Assembly: GCF_023073915.1 (NCBI RefSeq) | Contig: NZ_JADPKK010000019.1 | Location: 124,001-188,000, forward strand | Direction of reading: 5' to 3' | DNA from: Bradyrhizobium sp. 149 | GTDB taxonomy: Bacteria; Pseudomonadota; Alphaproteobacteria; Rhizobiales; Xanthobacteraceae | DNA length: 64,000 bases | Shown here: in pieces, positions 18,300 through 39,228 of the stretch | How positions within the stretch are numbered: the stretch's first letter is position 1 | Layout of the letters: every line of letters starts with the position of its first letter | The notes under the pieces: generated by a model | What the model was told of the DNA's origin: nothing | Seen by the model: only the letters and a program-made list of their open reading frames with translations | The model's database searches: none | Position numbers and translations under genes: made by a program

Positions 18300-18602
18300 T
18301 TACAGACCGGTGGTCACGTCGATCCGGTGACCCTCTTCGAGAGTCACGATCGCGCGCTTGGAGTTCGACTGCGAGCCGAGATTGCCGCGGAAGATCTTGG
18401 TCTTGCCCTTGCGGACCAGCGTGTTGACGCTCTTGACCTTGACGTCGAACAGCTTCTCGATCGCTTCCTTGATCTGCGGCTTGGTCGCCTTCGCGGCCAC
18501 CTTGAACAGCACCTTGTTGTGCTCCGAGGCGATCGTGGCCTTTTCGGTCACGACCGGCGACAGGATCACGTCGTAGTGGCGAGGCTCGATGTTCTTCGTC
18601 AT
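18300..18602 (-). CDS. rplW: 50S ribosomal protein L23
   Basis: Tunnel-exit protein and docking point for trigger factor and SRP, 100 residues. [40 protein letters not shown] and [19 protein letters not shown] are typical. Its ATG overlaps the rplD stop (ATGA), indicating translational coupling. Confidence 0.98.
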   Translation of the reverse strand: MTKNIEPRHYDVILSPVVTEKATIASEHNKVLFKVAAKATKPQIKEAIEKLFDVKVKSVNTLVRKGKTKIFRGNLGSQSNSKRAIVTLEEGHRIDVTTGL

Positions 18603-19219
18603 TTGAAGCGCGCCTCCAGCGCATCGATGGCGGCCTTGGTCAGAACAAGCTTCCGACGGCGCAGGATGTCATAGACGTTGATGCCCTGAATCGGCAGCAC
18701 GTCCATGTTCGGGATATTGCGGGCCGCAGCGGCGAAGCCGTTGTTGAGCTCGGCGCCGTCGATGATCAGCGCGTTGGTCAAGCCGAGGCCCGAGAAGTGG
18801 CCGAGCAGCGCCTTGGTCTTGGCAGCTTCCAGCGCGGCCTTGTCGATCACGACGAGATCGCCGTCCTTGGCCTTGGCCGAGAGCGCATGCTTGAGGGCGA
18901 GCGCGCGAACCTTCTTCGGCAGGTCGGTGGCGTGCGAGCGCACCACCGGACCGAAGGCACGGCCACCGCCGCGGAACTGCGGCACGCGGGCCGAGCCGTG
19001 ACGAGCACCGCCGGTGCCCTTCTGCTTGTACATCTTCTTGCCGGTGCGCCAGATCTCGGCGCGGCCCTTGGCCTTGTGCGTACCGGCCTGGCGCTTGTTG
19101 AGCTGCCACTGCACGCAACGTGCAATGATGTCCTGGCGCGGCTCGAGGCCGAAAATGGTGTCGGAAAGCTGGACCGAGCCGGCTTCCTTACCTTCGAGGG
19201 TCGTGACCTTCAATTCCAT
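18599..19219 (-). CDS. rplD: 50S ribosomal protein L4
   Basis: Tunnel constriction protein, and in E. coli the autogenous regulator of the S10 operon; 206 residues. [20 protein letters not shown] begins the chain; the internal loop [20 protein letters not shown] and [20 protein letters not shown] is conserved. The start at 19219 gives the family N-terminus and leaves one base between it and the rplC stop; a 15-codon upstream extension is rejected. Confidence 0.98.
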   Translation of the reverse strand: MELKVTTLEGKEAGSVQLSDTIFGLEPRQDIIARCVQWQLNKRQAGTHKAKGRAEIWRTGKKMYKQKGTGGARHGSARVPQFRGGGRAFGPVVRSHATDLPKKVRALALKHALSAKAKDGDLVVIDKAALEAAKTKALLGHFSGLGLTNALIIDGAELNNGFAAAARNIPNMDVLPIQGINVYDILRRRKLVLTKAAIDALEARFK

Positions 19220-19220
19220 C

Positions 19221-19934
19221 TCACGCCTCCTGCGCAGCCGGAGCAGCGTCCGCTTCGCCAGCAACCTTGAATTTGCCGGGCTTCGGAGCTTCCTTCGGCA
19301 GCGGCTTCTTGACGGCGTCGCGCACGCGAATCCAGCCGCCCTTGGAGCCAGGAACGGCGCCTTCGACGAGGATCAGACCGCGCTCGACATCGAGCTGGAC
19401 GACCCGAAGATTGAGCGTGGTGATGCGGTCGACACCCATGTGGCCGGGCATCTTCTTGTTCTTCCAGGTCTTGCCGGGGTCCTGACGGCCACCGGTCGAA
19501 CCGATCGAACGGTGCGAGACCGACACGCCGTGGGTGGCGCGCAGACCGCCGAAGTTCCAGCGCTTCATACCGCCGGCAAACCCCTTACCGACCGAAGTAC
19601 CGGTGACGTCGACGAACTGGCCGACGACAAAGTGGTCGGCCAGTATCTCGGCACCGACGGGGATCATCTGATCCGCGGAGACGCGGAATTCCTCGACCTG
19701 CCGCTTCGGCTCGACCTTGGCGACCGCGAACTGGCCGCGCTCCGCCTTGGGCATGTAGACGGTCTTGCGGCTGCCAGAACCAAGCTGGAGCGCGACATAA
19801 CCGTTCTTCTCTTCGGTGCGGTGGCCTACGACCTGGCAATTGCCGAGCTTCAGCACGGTCACGGGGATATGTTCGCCGGCCTCTGTAAAGACCCGCGTCA
19901 TCCCGACCTTTTGTGCGATCACTCCGGAGCGCAT
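19221..19934 (-). CDS. rplC: 50S ribosomal protein L3
   Basis: Early assembly protein near the peptidyl-transferase centre, 237 residues. [40 protein letters not shown] and [20 protein letters not shown] (with the glutamine that is methylated by PrmB in other bacteria) are intact. The C-terminal extension after about residue 212 is alanine/lysine-rich. It is encoded 53 bp after rpsJ. Confidence 0.98.
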   Translation of the reverse strand: MRSGVIAQKVGMTRVFTEAGEHIPVTVLKLGNCQVVGHRTEEKNGYVALQLGSGSRKTVYMPKAERGQFAVAKVEPKRQVEEFRVSADQMIPVGAEILADHFVVGQFVDVTGTSVGKGFAGGMKRWNFGGLRATHGVSVSHRSIGSTGGRQDPGKTWKNKKMPGHMGVDRITTLNLRVVQLDVERGLILVEGAVPGSKGGWIRVRDAVKKPLPKEAPKPGKFKVAGEADAAPAAQEA

Positions 19935-19987
19935 CGGCGTGCTTCCTGTTCTTTCTGTCCGCTAGTCGCGAACGTGATCCAAAAATC

Positions 19988-20296
19988 TTAGAGCTTGATC
20001 TCGACGTCGACACCGGCGGCCAGATCGAGCTTCATCAAAGCATCGACGGTCTGCGGGGTCGGATCGACGATGTCGAGCAGGCGCTTGTGAGTGCGCATCT
20101 CGAACTGCTCGCGGCTCTTCTTGTCGACGTGCGGCGAACGGTTGACGGTGAACTTCTCGATGCGCGTGGGCAGCGGAATGGGTCCGCGGACCTGCGCGCC
20201 GGTGCGCTTCGCCGTGTTCACGATCTCGCGGGTCGACGTATCGAGGATACGATGGTCGAACGCCTTGAGACGGATACGAATGTTTTGGCCGTTCAT
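19988..20296 (-). CDS. rpsJ: 30S ribosomal protein S10 / NusE
   Basis: Head protein of the 30S that doubles as NusE in transcription antitermination with NusB and NusG; 102 residues. [40 protein letters not shown] and [20 protein letters not shown] are diagnostic. It is the first gene of the S10 segment, 82 bp after tuf, with a strong hairpin in the spacer. Confidence 0.98.
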
Positions 20297-20329
20297 TGCC
20301 GTGATCTCTCTTCAGTGGGGTGGCGAATA

Positions 20330-20360
20330 GCGAATAGCGAATGTCACATTCGCTATTCGC
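20330..20360 (-). terminator. Hairpin with internal 7-bp tandem repeat between tuf and rpsJ
   Basis: Perfect 14-bp stem GCGAATAGCGAATG / CATTCGCTATTCGC with loop TCA. The left arm is part of a short GCGAATA tandem (three units from 20323), so the hairpin can form in two registers. No T-run follows, so it is probably a partial terminator or attenuator dividing the str and S10 segments. Confidence 0.55.
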
Positions 20361-20378
20361 CGATCCCTGTTCTCGTAA

Positions 20379-21569
<1,191 letters not shown>

Positions 21570-21609
21570 TTGACTCTCCGTTCAATCGTCAGTTCGAGAC
21601 CGACGACAA

Positions 21610-23682
<2,073 letters not shown>

Positions 23683-23712
23683 GGAGTGTTCCTTAGATTC
23701 CGTGTGTCGCCG

Positions 23713-24198
<486 letters not shown>

Positions 24199-24570
24199 TT
24201 ACTTCGGACGCTTGGCGCCGTACTTCGAACGGCGCTGCTTACGGTTCTTGACGCCCTGGGTATCCAGAACGCCGCGGAGGATGTGGTAGCGCACGCCGGG
24301 CAAGTCCTTGACGCGACCGCCGCGGATCATGACCACCGAGTGCTCCTGGAGGTTATGGCCCTCACCGGGGATGTAGCCGATCACCTCGAAGCCGTTGGTC
24401 AGGCGCACCTTGGCAACCTTACGAAGCGCCGAGTTCGGCTTCTTCGGGGTCGTGGTGTAAACGCGCGTGCAAACACCGCGCTTCTGCGGCGACTGCTGCA
24501 GCGCCGGCACCTTCTTGCGCGACTTCTGCACTTCCCGCGGTTGAGCGATCAGCTGGTTGATCGTCGGCAT
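24199..24570 (-). CDS. rpsL: 30S ribosomal protein S12
   Basis: Decoding-centre protein, 123 residues. [20 protein letters not shown] begins the chain. The streptomycin-relevant lysines are wild type: K43 in [12 protein letters not shown] and K88 in [10 protein letters not shown]. The beta-methylthio-aspartate site D89 is present. It is the first gene of the str operon; a candidate promoter lies about 405 bp upstream. Confidence 0.99.
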   Translation of the reverse strand: MPTINQLIAQPREVQKSRKKVPALQQSPQKRGVCTRVYTTTPKKPNSALRKVAKVRLTNGFEVIGYIPGEGHNLQEHSVVMIRGGRVKDLPGVRYHILRGVLDTQGVKNRKQRRSKYGAKRPK

Positions 24571-25209
24571 CCTGGCATTACCCTTTGTGTTCTGCCGCGG
24601 CCCGTCACCGGGTCCGCAAATTCTTTCGAGCTACCCGCCCGACGAGGCCGCCTTCCGCGGAACAATCCGCACAAAGCGAAATCGCGCCAACCACTCATCA
24701 ACGAGCGGAAAGCGCTTCGACGCCACAGAGGACCGCAGTCTTTGAACCGGTCAGCTTGAAGCTGCGGCCCGCACACCGAGGTCATGCATCCGAATTCGAT
24801 CTCGAGAGACCATGCTCAAGAGAACTAAAATCGCACTGGCATTGCCTAGCTATGATCGACAGCGTTTGAGCGGCATTCGTCGAGGTTGGTGCCCGTCTTG
24901 GCGACCCCAGAGGGATCAAACGGGTGGCCCGTTCCGACGTTGGCGATGCTCACCGCCTGTCGTTAAGTGAGGGGGTTCTATAAGTGGGACTCAGTCGAGT
25001 CAAGGCGAAACGTCAGTCAGAAGCGCTTCCCGCACCTATCGAAATCGCGTCCGGGGCCGCTCGCTGCGTCTTTTCGATATGGGTGCGAAGAGCACGTTCC
25101 GCTATCCCGAGCCTATTTATATCCGGGTTAAATATACTTTTATAACCTTCGCTAAGGCTTTTTTTCCTGTTGGGGCATCAATGTGCCGCCTCCGGCAGAG
25201 ATTAGCGCC
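24571..25209. other. Divergent intergenic region, str operon leader and FAD-enzyme promoter
   Basis: 639 bp without a supported gene. The minus-strand str-operon promoter candidate is at 24976-25003, leaving a leader of about 400 nt. The side facing the FAD gene has an unusually AT-rich stretch (about 25107-25150, with TATTTATAT, TTAAATATA and TTTTATAA) that stands out from the GC-rich surroundings and probably holds that gene's promoter. No tRNA or obvious riboswitch fold was recognised. Confidence 0.45.
24976..25003 (-). promoter_or_regulatory. Candidate sigma-70 promoter of the str operon
   Basis: On the minus strand, -35 CTTGACT (TTGACT at 25003-24998), then TATAGA after 15 bases or TAGAAC after 17. 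The CTTGAC box fits the rhizobial housekeeping consensus. The distance to rpsL is long, so another promoter nearer the gene cannot be excluded. Confidence 0.45.
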
Positions 25210-26457
25210 ATGCGGTACACCGACATTGCCATTATCGGCGGCGGATTGTCCGGCTCGACGGCCGCCGCGATGCTCGGCCGTACCGGCATTTCGACTATCT
25301 TGATCGATCCGCATGAGAGCTATTCGGCGGACTTTCGAGTCGAAAAACTCAGTGGTCACGTGCAGGTCGGCCGATTCCTGCAGACGGGAATCGCCGAATC
25401 GGTGCTGCGCCGCGCGACCTTTGTGGGCGAGAACTGGATCGCGCGTTTCGGCCGTCTCCTCGACAAGGCGCCAAGCCGGCAGTTCAACATCCTCTACGAT
25501 TCCCTCGTCAACGCTGTCCGCGACGAAATTCCTGCCGGCGTCGAGCGCATCTGCGCCAAGGCCATCCTGGTCGAGACGAGTGCGGAGCGGCAGAAGGTCA
25601 CTCTCTCCGACGACGAGATGATCTCCGCCCGGCTGGTCGTGCTCGCCAACGGCCTCAACGTCGGCCTGCGCCATCAGCTGGGAATCGCGCGAAAAGTCAT
25701 CAGTGCCTGCCATTCGATTTCGATCGGGTTCGACGTGGTGCCCGCGGGACGGGACTCGTTCGACTTCCCGGCGCTGACCTATTTCTCGGAACGGCCGAGC
25801 GACCGCATTCCCTACCTCACGCTGTTTCCGATCGGCACGCGGATGCGCGCCAATCTGTTCGTCTATCGCAGCTTCGACGATTCCTGGCTGAGTGAGCTGC
25901 GCCGCGCGCCCGCCGAGACGCTGAACGCCGCGCTGCCACGGCTCAAGCGCATCACCGGCCCGTTCGACATTCCCGGAGAGCTGAAAATCCGCCCGGTCGA
26001 TCTCTATGTGAACGATGCCAGCGGCCAACCCGGCCTCGTGCTGGTGGGCGATGCCTTCTCGACGTCCTGCCCCGCTGCCGGCACCGGCTGCGACAAGGTC
26101 TTCACCGACGTCGAGCGGCTCTGCAACGTCTACATCCCGCGGTGGCTGGCCTCCGATGGGATGGATACAAGCAAGATCGCCGCCTTCTACGCAGATCCGG
26201 TCAAGCGGGAGTGCGATGAATGGTCGGCGGCGAAGGCGTTCGACTTCCGCTCAGTCTCGATTGCGACGAGCCCCTATTGGACGGCGCAGCGCTGGGCACG
26301 CTTCATCGCTTGGTCGATTCAGGGGCTATTGCGGCCGCTTGGAGGAGCCTTCGATCTGGAGCCGAACTTCCTCGGTCACTCCTCCTCGTCGTCCTTATCA
26401 TCCTCGTCGAGGTCGTCTTCATCCTCGTCGTCATCGTCGCTGTCCTCGTCGACGTGA
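25210..26457 (+). CDS. FAD-dependent monooxygenase/oxidoreductase-like protein
   Basis: Flavoprotein of the UbiH/PHBH-like superfamily, 415 residues, probably oxidising an aromatic or lipid-like substrate. The N-terminal dinucleotide motif DIAIIGGGLSGSTAAAML binds FAD, and the second FAD motif LVLVGDAFSTSCPAAGTGCD is near residues 275-294. The start at 25210 (MRYTDIAII) puts the Rossmann strand at the N-terminus. The last about 27 codons encode an almost pure serine run; they overlap, in antisense, the acidic C-terminal codons of the convergent ABC transporter gene by 82 bp, so the serine tail may be a by-product of that overlap. The substrate is unknown. Confidence 0.75.
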   Translation: MRYTDIAIIGGGLSGSTAAAMLGRTGISTILIDPHESYSADFRVEKLSGHVQVGRFLQTGIAESVLRRATFVGENWIARFGRLLDKAPSRQFNILYDSLVNAVRDEIPAGVERICAKAILVETSAERQKVTLSDDEMISARLVVLANGLNVGLRHQLGIARKVISACHSISIGFDVVPAGRDSFDFPALTYFSERPSDRIPYLTLFPIGTRMRANLFVYRSFDDSWLSELRRAPAETLNAALPRLKRITGPFDIPGELKIRPVDLYVNDASGQPGLVLVGDAFSTSCPAAGTGCDKVFTDVERLCNVYIPRWLASDGMDTSKIAAFYADPVKRECDEWSAAKAFDFRSVSIATSPYWTAQRWARFIAWSIQGLLRPLGGAFDLEPNFLGHSSSSSLSSSSRSSSSSSSSSLSSST

Positions 26458-28403
26458 GCCGCCGCGCCATGCGGCTGGTGGATCTGGTCGTTCCACAGCT
26501 TGCGATAGGTGCCGTTCTTGGCGAGCAGCTCGGCATGCGAGCCGCGCTCGATCGCCCTGCCCCCCGAAATCACGATGATCTCGTCCATCTCGACAACCGA
26601 GGTCAGCCGGTGGGTCGACCAGATCATGGTGCGGCCCTTGGCCACCTTAAGCAGCGTGCGGTTGATCGCGGCTTCCGTGGTCTGGTCGAGCGCCGAAGTG
26701 GCTTCGTCCAGCAGCAGCACGGAGGGATTGCGGATGACCGCGCGCGCGATCGCGATGCGCTGGCGCTGGCCGCCCGACAAGGTATCGCCGCGCTCGCCCA
26801 CCGGCGTGTCGTATCGCTGCGGCAGGCTCATGATGTAGCGGTGGATCTCGGCCTTCTTGGCCGCCTCCTCCACCTCCTCGTCGGTCGCGCCCTCCTTGCC
26901 GAGCCGGATGTTCTCTCGGATCGACATGTTGAACAGCATGTTCTCCTGGAACACCACCGCCATGCTCCGGCGCAGCGAATCCAGCGTCACCTTGCGGACG
27001 TCGACGCCATCGATGGTGACGCGCCCTTCGTCCGGCACGTAGAGCCGCAGGATCAAATTGAGCAGCGTGCTCTTGCCGGAGCCCGACGGGCCAACGATGG
27101 CAATGCGCTTGCCGACGTTGAGCTTGAGGCTGAGATTGTCCAGCACCGGCGTCTGGCTGCCTTCGTACTGGAACGTCACGTGGTCGAAGGTGATGTCGTT
27201 GGTGATGCGGGGCAGATCGGGCGCGCCGGCACGATCGGCGCTGCGCGTGGGCTCGTCGAGCAGCTCCTGCATGTGACGAATCGCGGCGGCCGCGGAGATC
27301 GACACGGGAATGAAATGCATCACATGGGCGATGTTGTAGGACACCTCCCAGAACGCGCTCTCGAAAGTGACGAAGGTGCCGATGGTGATCTGCCCCTTGG
27401 TCGCCAGATACGCGCCGATTGCGAGCACGACCAGATGCAAGAGCAGCACCGAGATGGTGACCGTCCGCTCCACCATGGTCGACAGGAACGCCGCCGACGC
27501 CATCCTGTGTCGCGTCTCGTCATTGCGGAAGGTGAAGAAGCCGAACATCCTGCGTTGCAGGCTGAACGCCTTGATCACGGCCTGCGCCGCCACGTTCTCC
27601 TGCACCATGCCGAGCAGCGCGGACTCATTGAGCTTCTGCTCGTAATTCGCCTGAACAGCCTTCGGCGTGAGCATGCGCGGACCGATCAGCGTGATCGGAA
27701 ACACCAGCAGCGCAACCACCGCGAGCTGCCAATTCAAGAACACCATCAGAATGATGCCCGCGATCAACTCCAGGAACGGCAGTGCCGCGCTGTTGGCAAA
27801 GGTCTTGACCGAGCCCTCGAAGGCGGCGAGGTCGACGGAAAAGCGCGACAGTATCTCGCCGCGCTTGGTCCGGCCGAAATAGGCCGCCGGCAGGTCCTGG
27901 ACGTGCTCGAACAGCCGTTTGCGGACGTCGGAAATGATGCAGGCCGCGAGCCGCGCATCCCAGCGCTCGTACCAGACCGCGACGATCGAGGTGAAGATGC
28001 CGGCGACCGCGAGCACGCCGAGGATCTTGTACAGCGCCTGGAAATCCTCCTCGCCGAGCGCGTCGTCGATCAGGTACTTCAGGCTGAGCGGCATGATGAC
28101 GTTGAACAGCGTCTCGACAAAGACGCCGAACGCCACGAAAGACAGCATCCGCTTGTAGTTGACCAGGAAGGGTTTGACGAAACCCAGGATAGTCGCGAGC
28201 GCGCCGGCGGCCTCGCGCGCGGTAAAGACGACGAGATCCTCGTCCTCATCGTCGTCATCGAGCTCCAGCTCGTCATCCCCATCGTCTTCATCGTCCTCGT
28301 CTTCGAGGTCCGGCTTGGCGGCAGGGACGAGCTTGCCCTCGAGCTCGGCCGCCTCTTCAGCGGCGAGCTTCTGTTTGTCGGGCGGGAGGGGCTTGGACGC
28401 CAT
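26376..28403 (-). CDS. ABC exporter, fused permease and ATPase, with acidic N- and C-terminal tails
   Basis: Homodimeric ABC exporter half-transporter of the MsbA/LapB-like type, 675 residues, in the inner membrane. After a cytoplasmic Asp/Glu run (about residues 31-57) come six transmembrane helices (about 70-360). The nucleotide-binding domain has Walker A GPSGSGKST, signature LSGGQRQRIAIARA, Walker B VLLLDEATSAL and the switch histidine in STHRL. A second acidic run (about residues 648-675) ends the protein. Related proteins export lipids, peptides or drugs, but the substrate cannot be named. It lies 132 bp downstream of the FAD-methyltransferase gene on the same strand, suggesting a shared pathway. 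Confidence 0.92.
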   Translation of the reverse strand: MASKPLPPDKQKLAAEEAAELEGKLVPAAKPDLEDEDDEDDGDDELELDDDDEDEDLVVFTAREAAGALATILGFVKPFLVNYKRMLSFVAFGVFVETLFNVIMPLSLKYLIDDALGEEDFQALYKILGVLAVAGIFTSIVAVWYERWDARLAACIISDVRKRLFEHVQDLPAAYFGRTKRGEILSRFSVDLAAFEGSVKTFANSAALPFLELIAGIILMVFLNWQLAVVALLVFPITLIGPRMLTPKAVQANYEQKLNESALLGMVQENVAAQAVIKAFSLQRRMFGFFTFRNDETRHRMASAAFLSTMVERTVTISVLLLHLVVLAIGAYLATKGQITIGTFVTFESAFWEVSYNIAHVMHFIPVSISAAAAIRHMQELLDEPTRSADRAGAPDLPRITNDITFDHVTFQYEGSQTPVLDNLSLKLNVGKRIAIVGPSGSGKSTLLNLILRLYVPDEGRVTIDGVDVRKVTLDSLRRSMAVVFQENMLFNMSIRENIRLGKEGATDEEVEEAAKKAEIHRYIMSLPQRYDTPVGERGDTLSGGQRQRIAIARAVIRNPSVLLLDEATSALDQTTEAAINRTLLKVAKGRTMIWSTHRLTSVVEMDEIIVISGGRAIERGSHAELLAKNGTYRKLWNDQIHQPHGAAAHVDEDSDDDDEDEDDLDEDDKDDEEE

Positions 28404-28450
28404 GAAACCAACCGATGCTGACGGCCGGCATGACCGCAGAGAAAGCAGGA

Positions 28451-28469
28451 AATAGCGGCGAACGCTATT
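28451..28469 (-). other. Small hairpin in the spacer upstream of the ABC exporter
   Basis: Perfect 7-bp stem AATAGCG / CGCTATT with loop GCGAA, about 67 nt past the preceding stop and 48 nt before the exporter start. There is no T-run. It could be a weak attenuator or mRNA structure. Confidence 0.3.
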
Positions 28470-28535
28470 GTACCGATTCTATGCGATCACGATGAATTCG
28501 GCAAAACAATTGGCGAAGGCGCCCGCTTCAAGCAG

Positions 28536-30596
28536 CTAGTCGTCTTCCTCGTCCTCGACCTTGTCGAAAAAGGAATAGCGCAAGGAATCGGCGTCGGCGT
28601 ACCACCGGCCCGGGCCCTTGTTGGCGGCGAGCGTCGTCTCCCAGAGCGCGTCGGTGCAGTCCTTGCGGTGCATCGACAAGTCAAAGCCGTTGCCGAAGAA
28701 CAGTTCGGACCATTCCCACCAGGTGCCGAGCTTCTTGACCCCGCGCAGGAGGTCGTAGCGGTCGATCAGTGCCGGCGCCATGTCCGAGGTGATCGAGCCA
28801 AACACGAGGCCGGTCTTGACCACACGATTCAGCTCCTTGATCGCACGTACCACCTGCTTCGGGGAAATATGGCAGAGGCTGGTCTCGAACACGAAGTCAA
28901 ACGCTCTGTCCTTGAACGGCATGTCAGTGATCGAACCGAGCTTGTTGTAGTTCTTCAGCGCCTTCGGCGTTCTGGCGTGAATGGCGCGGTTGTTCTCGAT
29001 GCCCCAGGCATCGATGCCGCGATCGCGCAGCGCGCCGACAAGCTCGCCACTGGCCGAGCCCGCAATCAAGAGCTTCGTGCCTTTGGCCTTGCCCCAGACG
29101 ATCCCGATCAGTTTTGTGAGATAGTCGGGATCCGTGAAGTGTTGCCACGCTTCGCTGTAAGGACCCTGCCCGCGATAATTGTCAAAATAGTCGCGATCGA
29201 TCTTGTCCGAGAGCGGCTTGTCGTCCTGCGAACGCTCGCGGCGCAGGCGCATCATCTCGGTCAAGATGATGTCAGTCGCCGCGTCCGAGGAATCGAGCAG
29301 ACCGTTCAGCGTCGAGTCGAACAGATAGTCACCGACCACCACGATTCCGGGGTGCTCCTTCGGTTCGGGCCGGTGATTGGTCATGACGTCGCGCACGGGC
29401 AAGCCGCCCGGAATCGCGTTCACCGACGACAGCCAGCGATGGATCTTGCCTTCCATGAAATGGGCGCGCGCATCGCCGAGCGATGCCGGCAGCGATTTCA
29501 GCGCGGCGTCGATCAGTTCCTGGTCGGAGAGATTCGCAAAGGCCAGCGCGTCGGAACCCGGAATCAGCCAGTTCAGCACGCCGTGCTTGCCGACATCATG
29601 GCGCGCGCCCTCGTTGTAGACGCAGCAACCGCCGAAGGCCTCCGACATGAACCAGGCGCCGGCGATCTTGTCGCCCCAGAACGGCGTGTCGAACAGGATC
29701 GAGACGCGTAAATAGTGCGCGGGACGGTCGAAGTACGCGACGTGCTTGACCATCGACTTGCGGAGCTGTTCGCCCTCCCAGCCGACGGTGCCGAGCCAGG
29801 AATGCGGCAGGCAGACCAGCACGAGGTCGAAGTCGCGCGTCTCCGGCCCCTTGCCGTTCATCATCTTGAGCTGATAGCGGCCGGTCGGCGCCTTGCCGAC
29901 GGTAAGGATGCGATGATTGAGCTGGATGTCGGCATTGACCTCCGACTGGAGACACTCGATGAGCTGCTCGTTGCCGTTCTGGATGGAATAGAGGCCGATA
30001 TAGCCGTCGACATCCATCAGGTAGTTCTTGAGCGCGTTGAGCCCGTTGGTGTTGTGGCTCTCGGTTGCGAGGTCCGAGCGCGCCATCACCTTGAAGAATC
30101 GTTTTGCAGTTTCGTCCTCGACCTCCTCGTCGAGCACCTGCTCGGCGGTCTTGTAGGCCCAGGGATTCTCGTTGTCGTGCGCGCCGACGCCCTCGTAATA
30201 CTCGATCGGCGTCATCGCCTCGGCGCAGCGCTTGCGGAACGCCTCGATCGCGGCCGCGGTCTTGGCGCCGTATTTGCGGCGCATGCCCGCGACGTCGTTG
30301 AGGAGTTCGCCGCCGAACTGCACCTGCTCGGCATCCATCGGAATGGTCTGCAAGCCGAAATGCTGGATCAGCTCGCGCAACGGATCCGGTCCGGTCATCG
30401 AGTAGTCGTAGATCTCGGCAACGCCGGCCTCGTACATCGCCGGCGCGGAATCGAATTTGCGCGTGACGATCTTGCCGCCGAGCCGGTCGGATGCCTCGTA
30501 GATGGTGACGCGGCAGAGGTCGCCGAGCTTGCGCTTCAGATACCAAGCGCTCATCAGCCCACCGGGGCCGCCGCCTACGATTGCGAGATCAAGCAT
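28536..30596 (-). CDS. Fused FAD-dependent amine oxidase-like and SAM methyltransferase-like protein
   Basis: Two-domain protein of 686 residues. Residues 1-450 are a flavin amine-oxidase/desaturase-like domain: FAD motif LAIVGGGPGGLMSAWYL at 4-20, YEASDRLGGKI at about 33-43, and a C-terminal FAD-contact segment GIVVVGDYLFDSTLNGLLDS. Residues about 500-610 resemble a class I methyltransferase: LLIAGSASGELVG replaces the usual EhGxGxG motif, followed by GIENN and a DMPFKDRAFDFVFETSLCHI motif-II/III region. The end is acidic (KVEDEEDD). The degenerate motif I makes catalytic methyltransfer uncertain. It is probably co-transcribed with the ABC exporter downstream. Its function is unknown. Confidence 0.72.
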   Translation of the reverse strand: MLDLAIVGGGPGGLMSAWYLKRKLGDLCRVTIYEASDRLGGKIVTRKFDSAPAMYEAGVAEIYDYSMTGPDPLRELIQHFGLQTIPMDAEQVQFGGELLNDVAGMRRKYGAKTAAAIEAFRKRCAEAMTPIEYYEGVGAHDNENPWAYKTAEQVLDEEVEDETAKRFFKVMARSDLATESHNTNGLNALKNYLMDVDGYIGLYSIQNGNEQLIECLQSEVNADIQLNHRILTVGKAPTGRYQLKMMNGKGPETRDFDLVLVCLPHSWLGTVGWEGEQLRKSMVKHVAYFDRPAHYLRVSILFDTPFWGDKIAGAWFMSEAFGGCCVYNEGARHDVGKHGVLNWLIPGSDALAFANLSDQELIDAALKSLPASLGDARAHFMEGKIHRWLSSVNAIPGGLPVRDVMTNHRPEPKEHPGIVVVGDYLFDSTLNGLLDSSDAATDIILTEMMRLRRERSQDDKPLSDKIDRDYFDNYRGQGPYSEAWQHFTDPDYLTKLIGIVWGKAKGTKLLIAGSASGELVGALRDRGIDAWGIENNRAIHARTPKALKNYNKLGSITDMPFKDRAFDFVFETSLCHISPKQVVRAIKELNRVVKTGLVFGSITSDMAPALIDRYDLLRGVKKLGTWWEWSELFFGNGFDLSMHRKDCTDALWETTLAANKGPGRWYADADSLRYSFFDKVEDEEDD

Positions 30597-30729
30597 CAGA
30601 ATTCCGTGGTCTCCGGCCCGCCCCCTTCACGGGACCACCGGTCTAAGCTCTCCTAGCAGAAGCGCTTTTGCGCCTGAAGGAAAGATGAACAAAGGTTGAT
30701 CCTGCACCGCAACAGGGAAACAAAGCGGC

Positions 30730-30756
30730 AAAAAGGCCGGCTTTCGCCGGCCTTTT
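30730..30756. terminator. Intrinsic terminator downstream of rpoC
   Basis: Stem GGCCGGC / GCCGGCC with a 4-nt loop, extended by flanking A/T tracts; on the minus strand it is followed by TTTTT. It lies about 30 nt past the rpoC stop and closes the rplJL-rpoBC transcript. Confidence 0.88.
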
Positions 30757-30787
30757 CATTGTCCTCGGTATTCCTACGGATGACCGA

Positions 30788-34984
<4,197 letters not shown>

Positions 34985-35077
34985 CGTCTTCTCCTCGCGT
35001 GCCGGTCGCCTCCGGCAGCAAATTCGAAAATCACTATGCGGGGCGCCCTGCCCTCGCGGCTCGGGGACTGGGCGCCG

Positions 35078-35102
35078 ATGCCCGGCCGTTCAGGCCGGGC
35101 AT
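35078..35102 (-). terminator. Hairpin in the rpoB-rpoC spacer
   Basis: Perfect 10-bp stem ATGCCCGGCC / GGCCGGGCAT with a 5-nt loop, 10 nt beyond the rpoB stop. No T-run follows, so read-through into rpoC is expected; it may be an RNase processing or stability element. Confidence 0.45.
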
Positions 35103-35112
35103 GAGGGTCGTA

Positions 35113-39228
<4,116 letters not shown>

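Noticed and set aside
20323-20360. Possible CRISPR-like repeat
   Set aside because: Only a 7-bp tandem inside one hairpin; no spacers and no cas genes.
24300-24450. Possible streptomycin-resistance alteration in rpsL
   Set aside because: K43 and K88 are both present.
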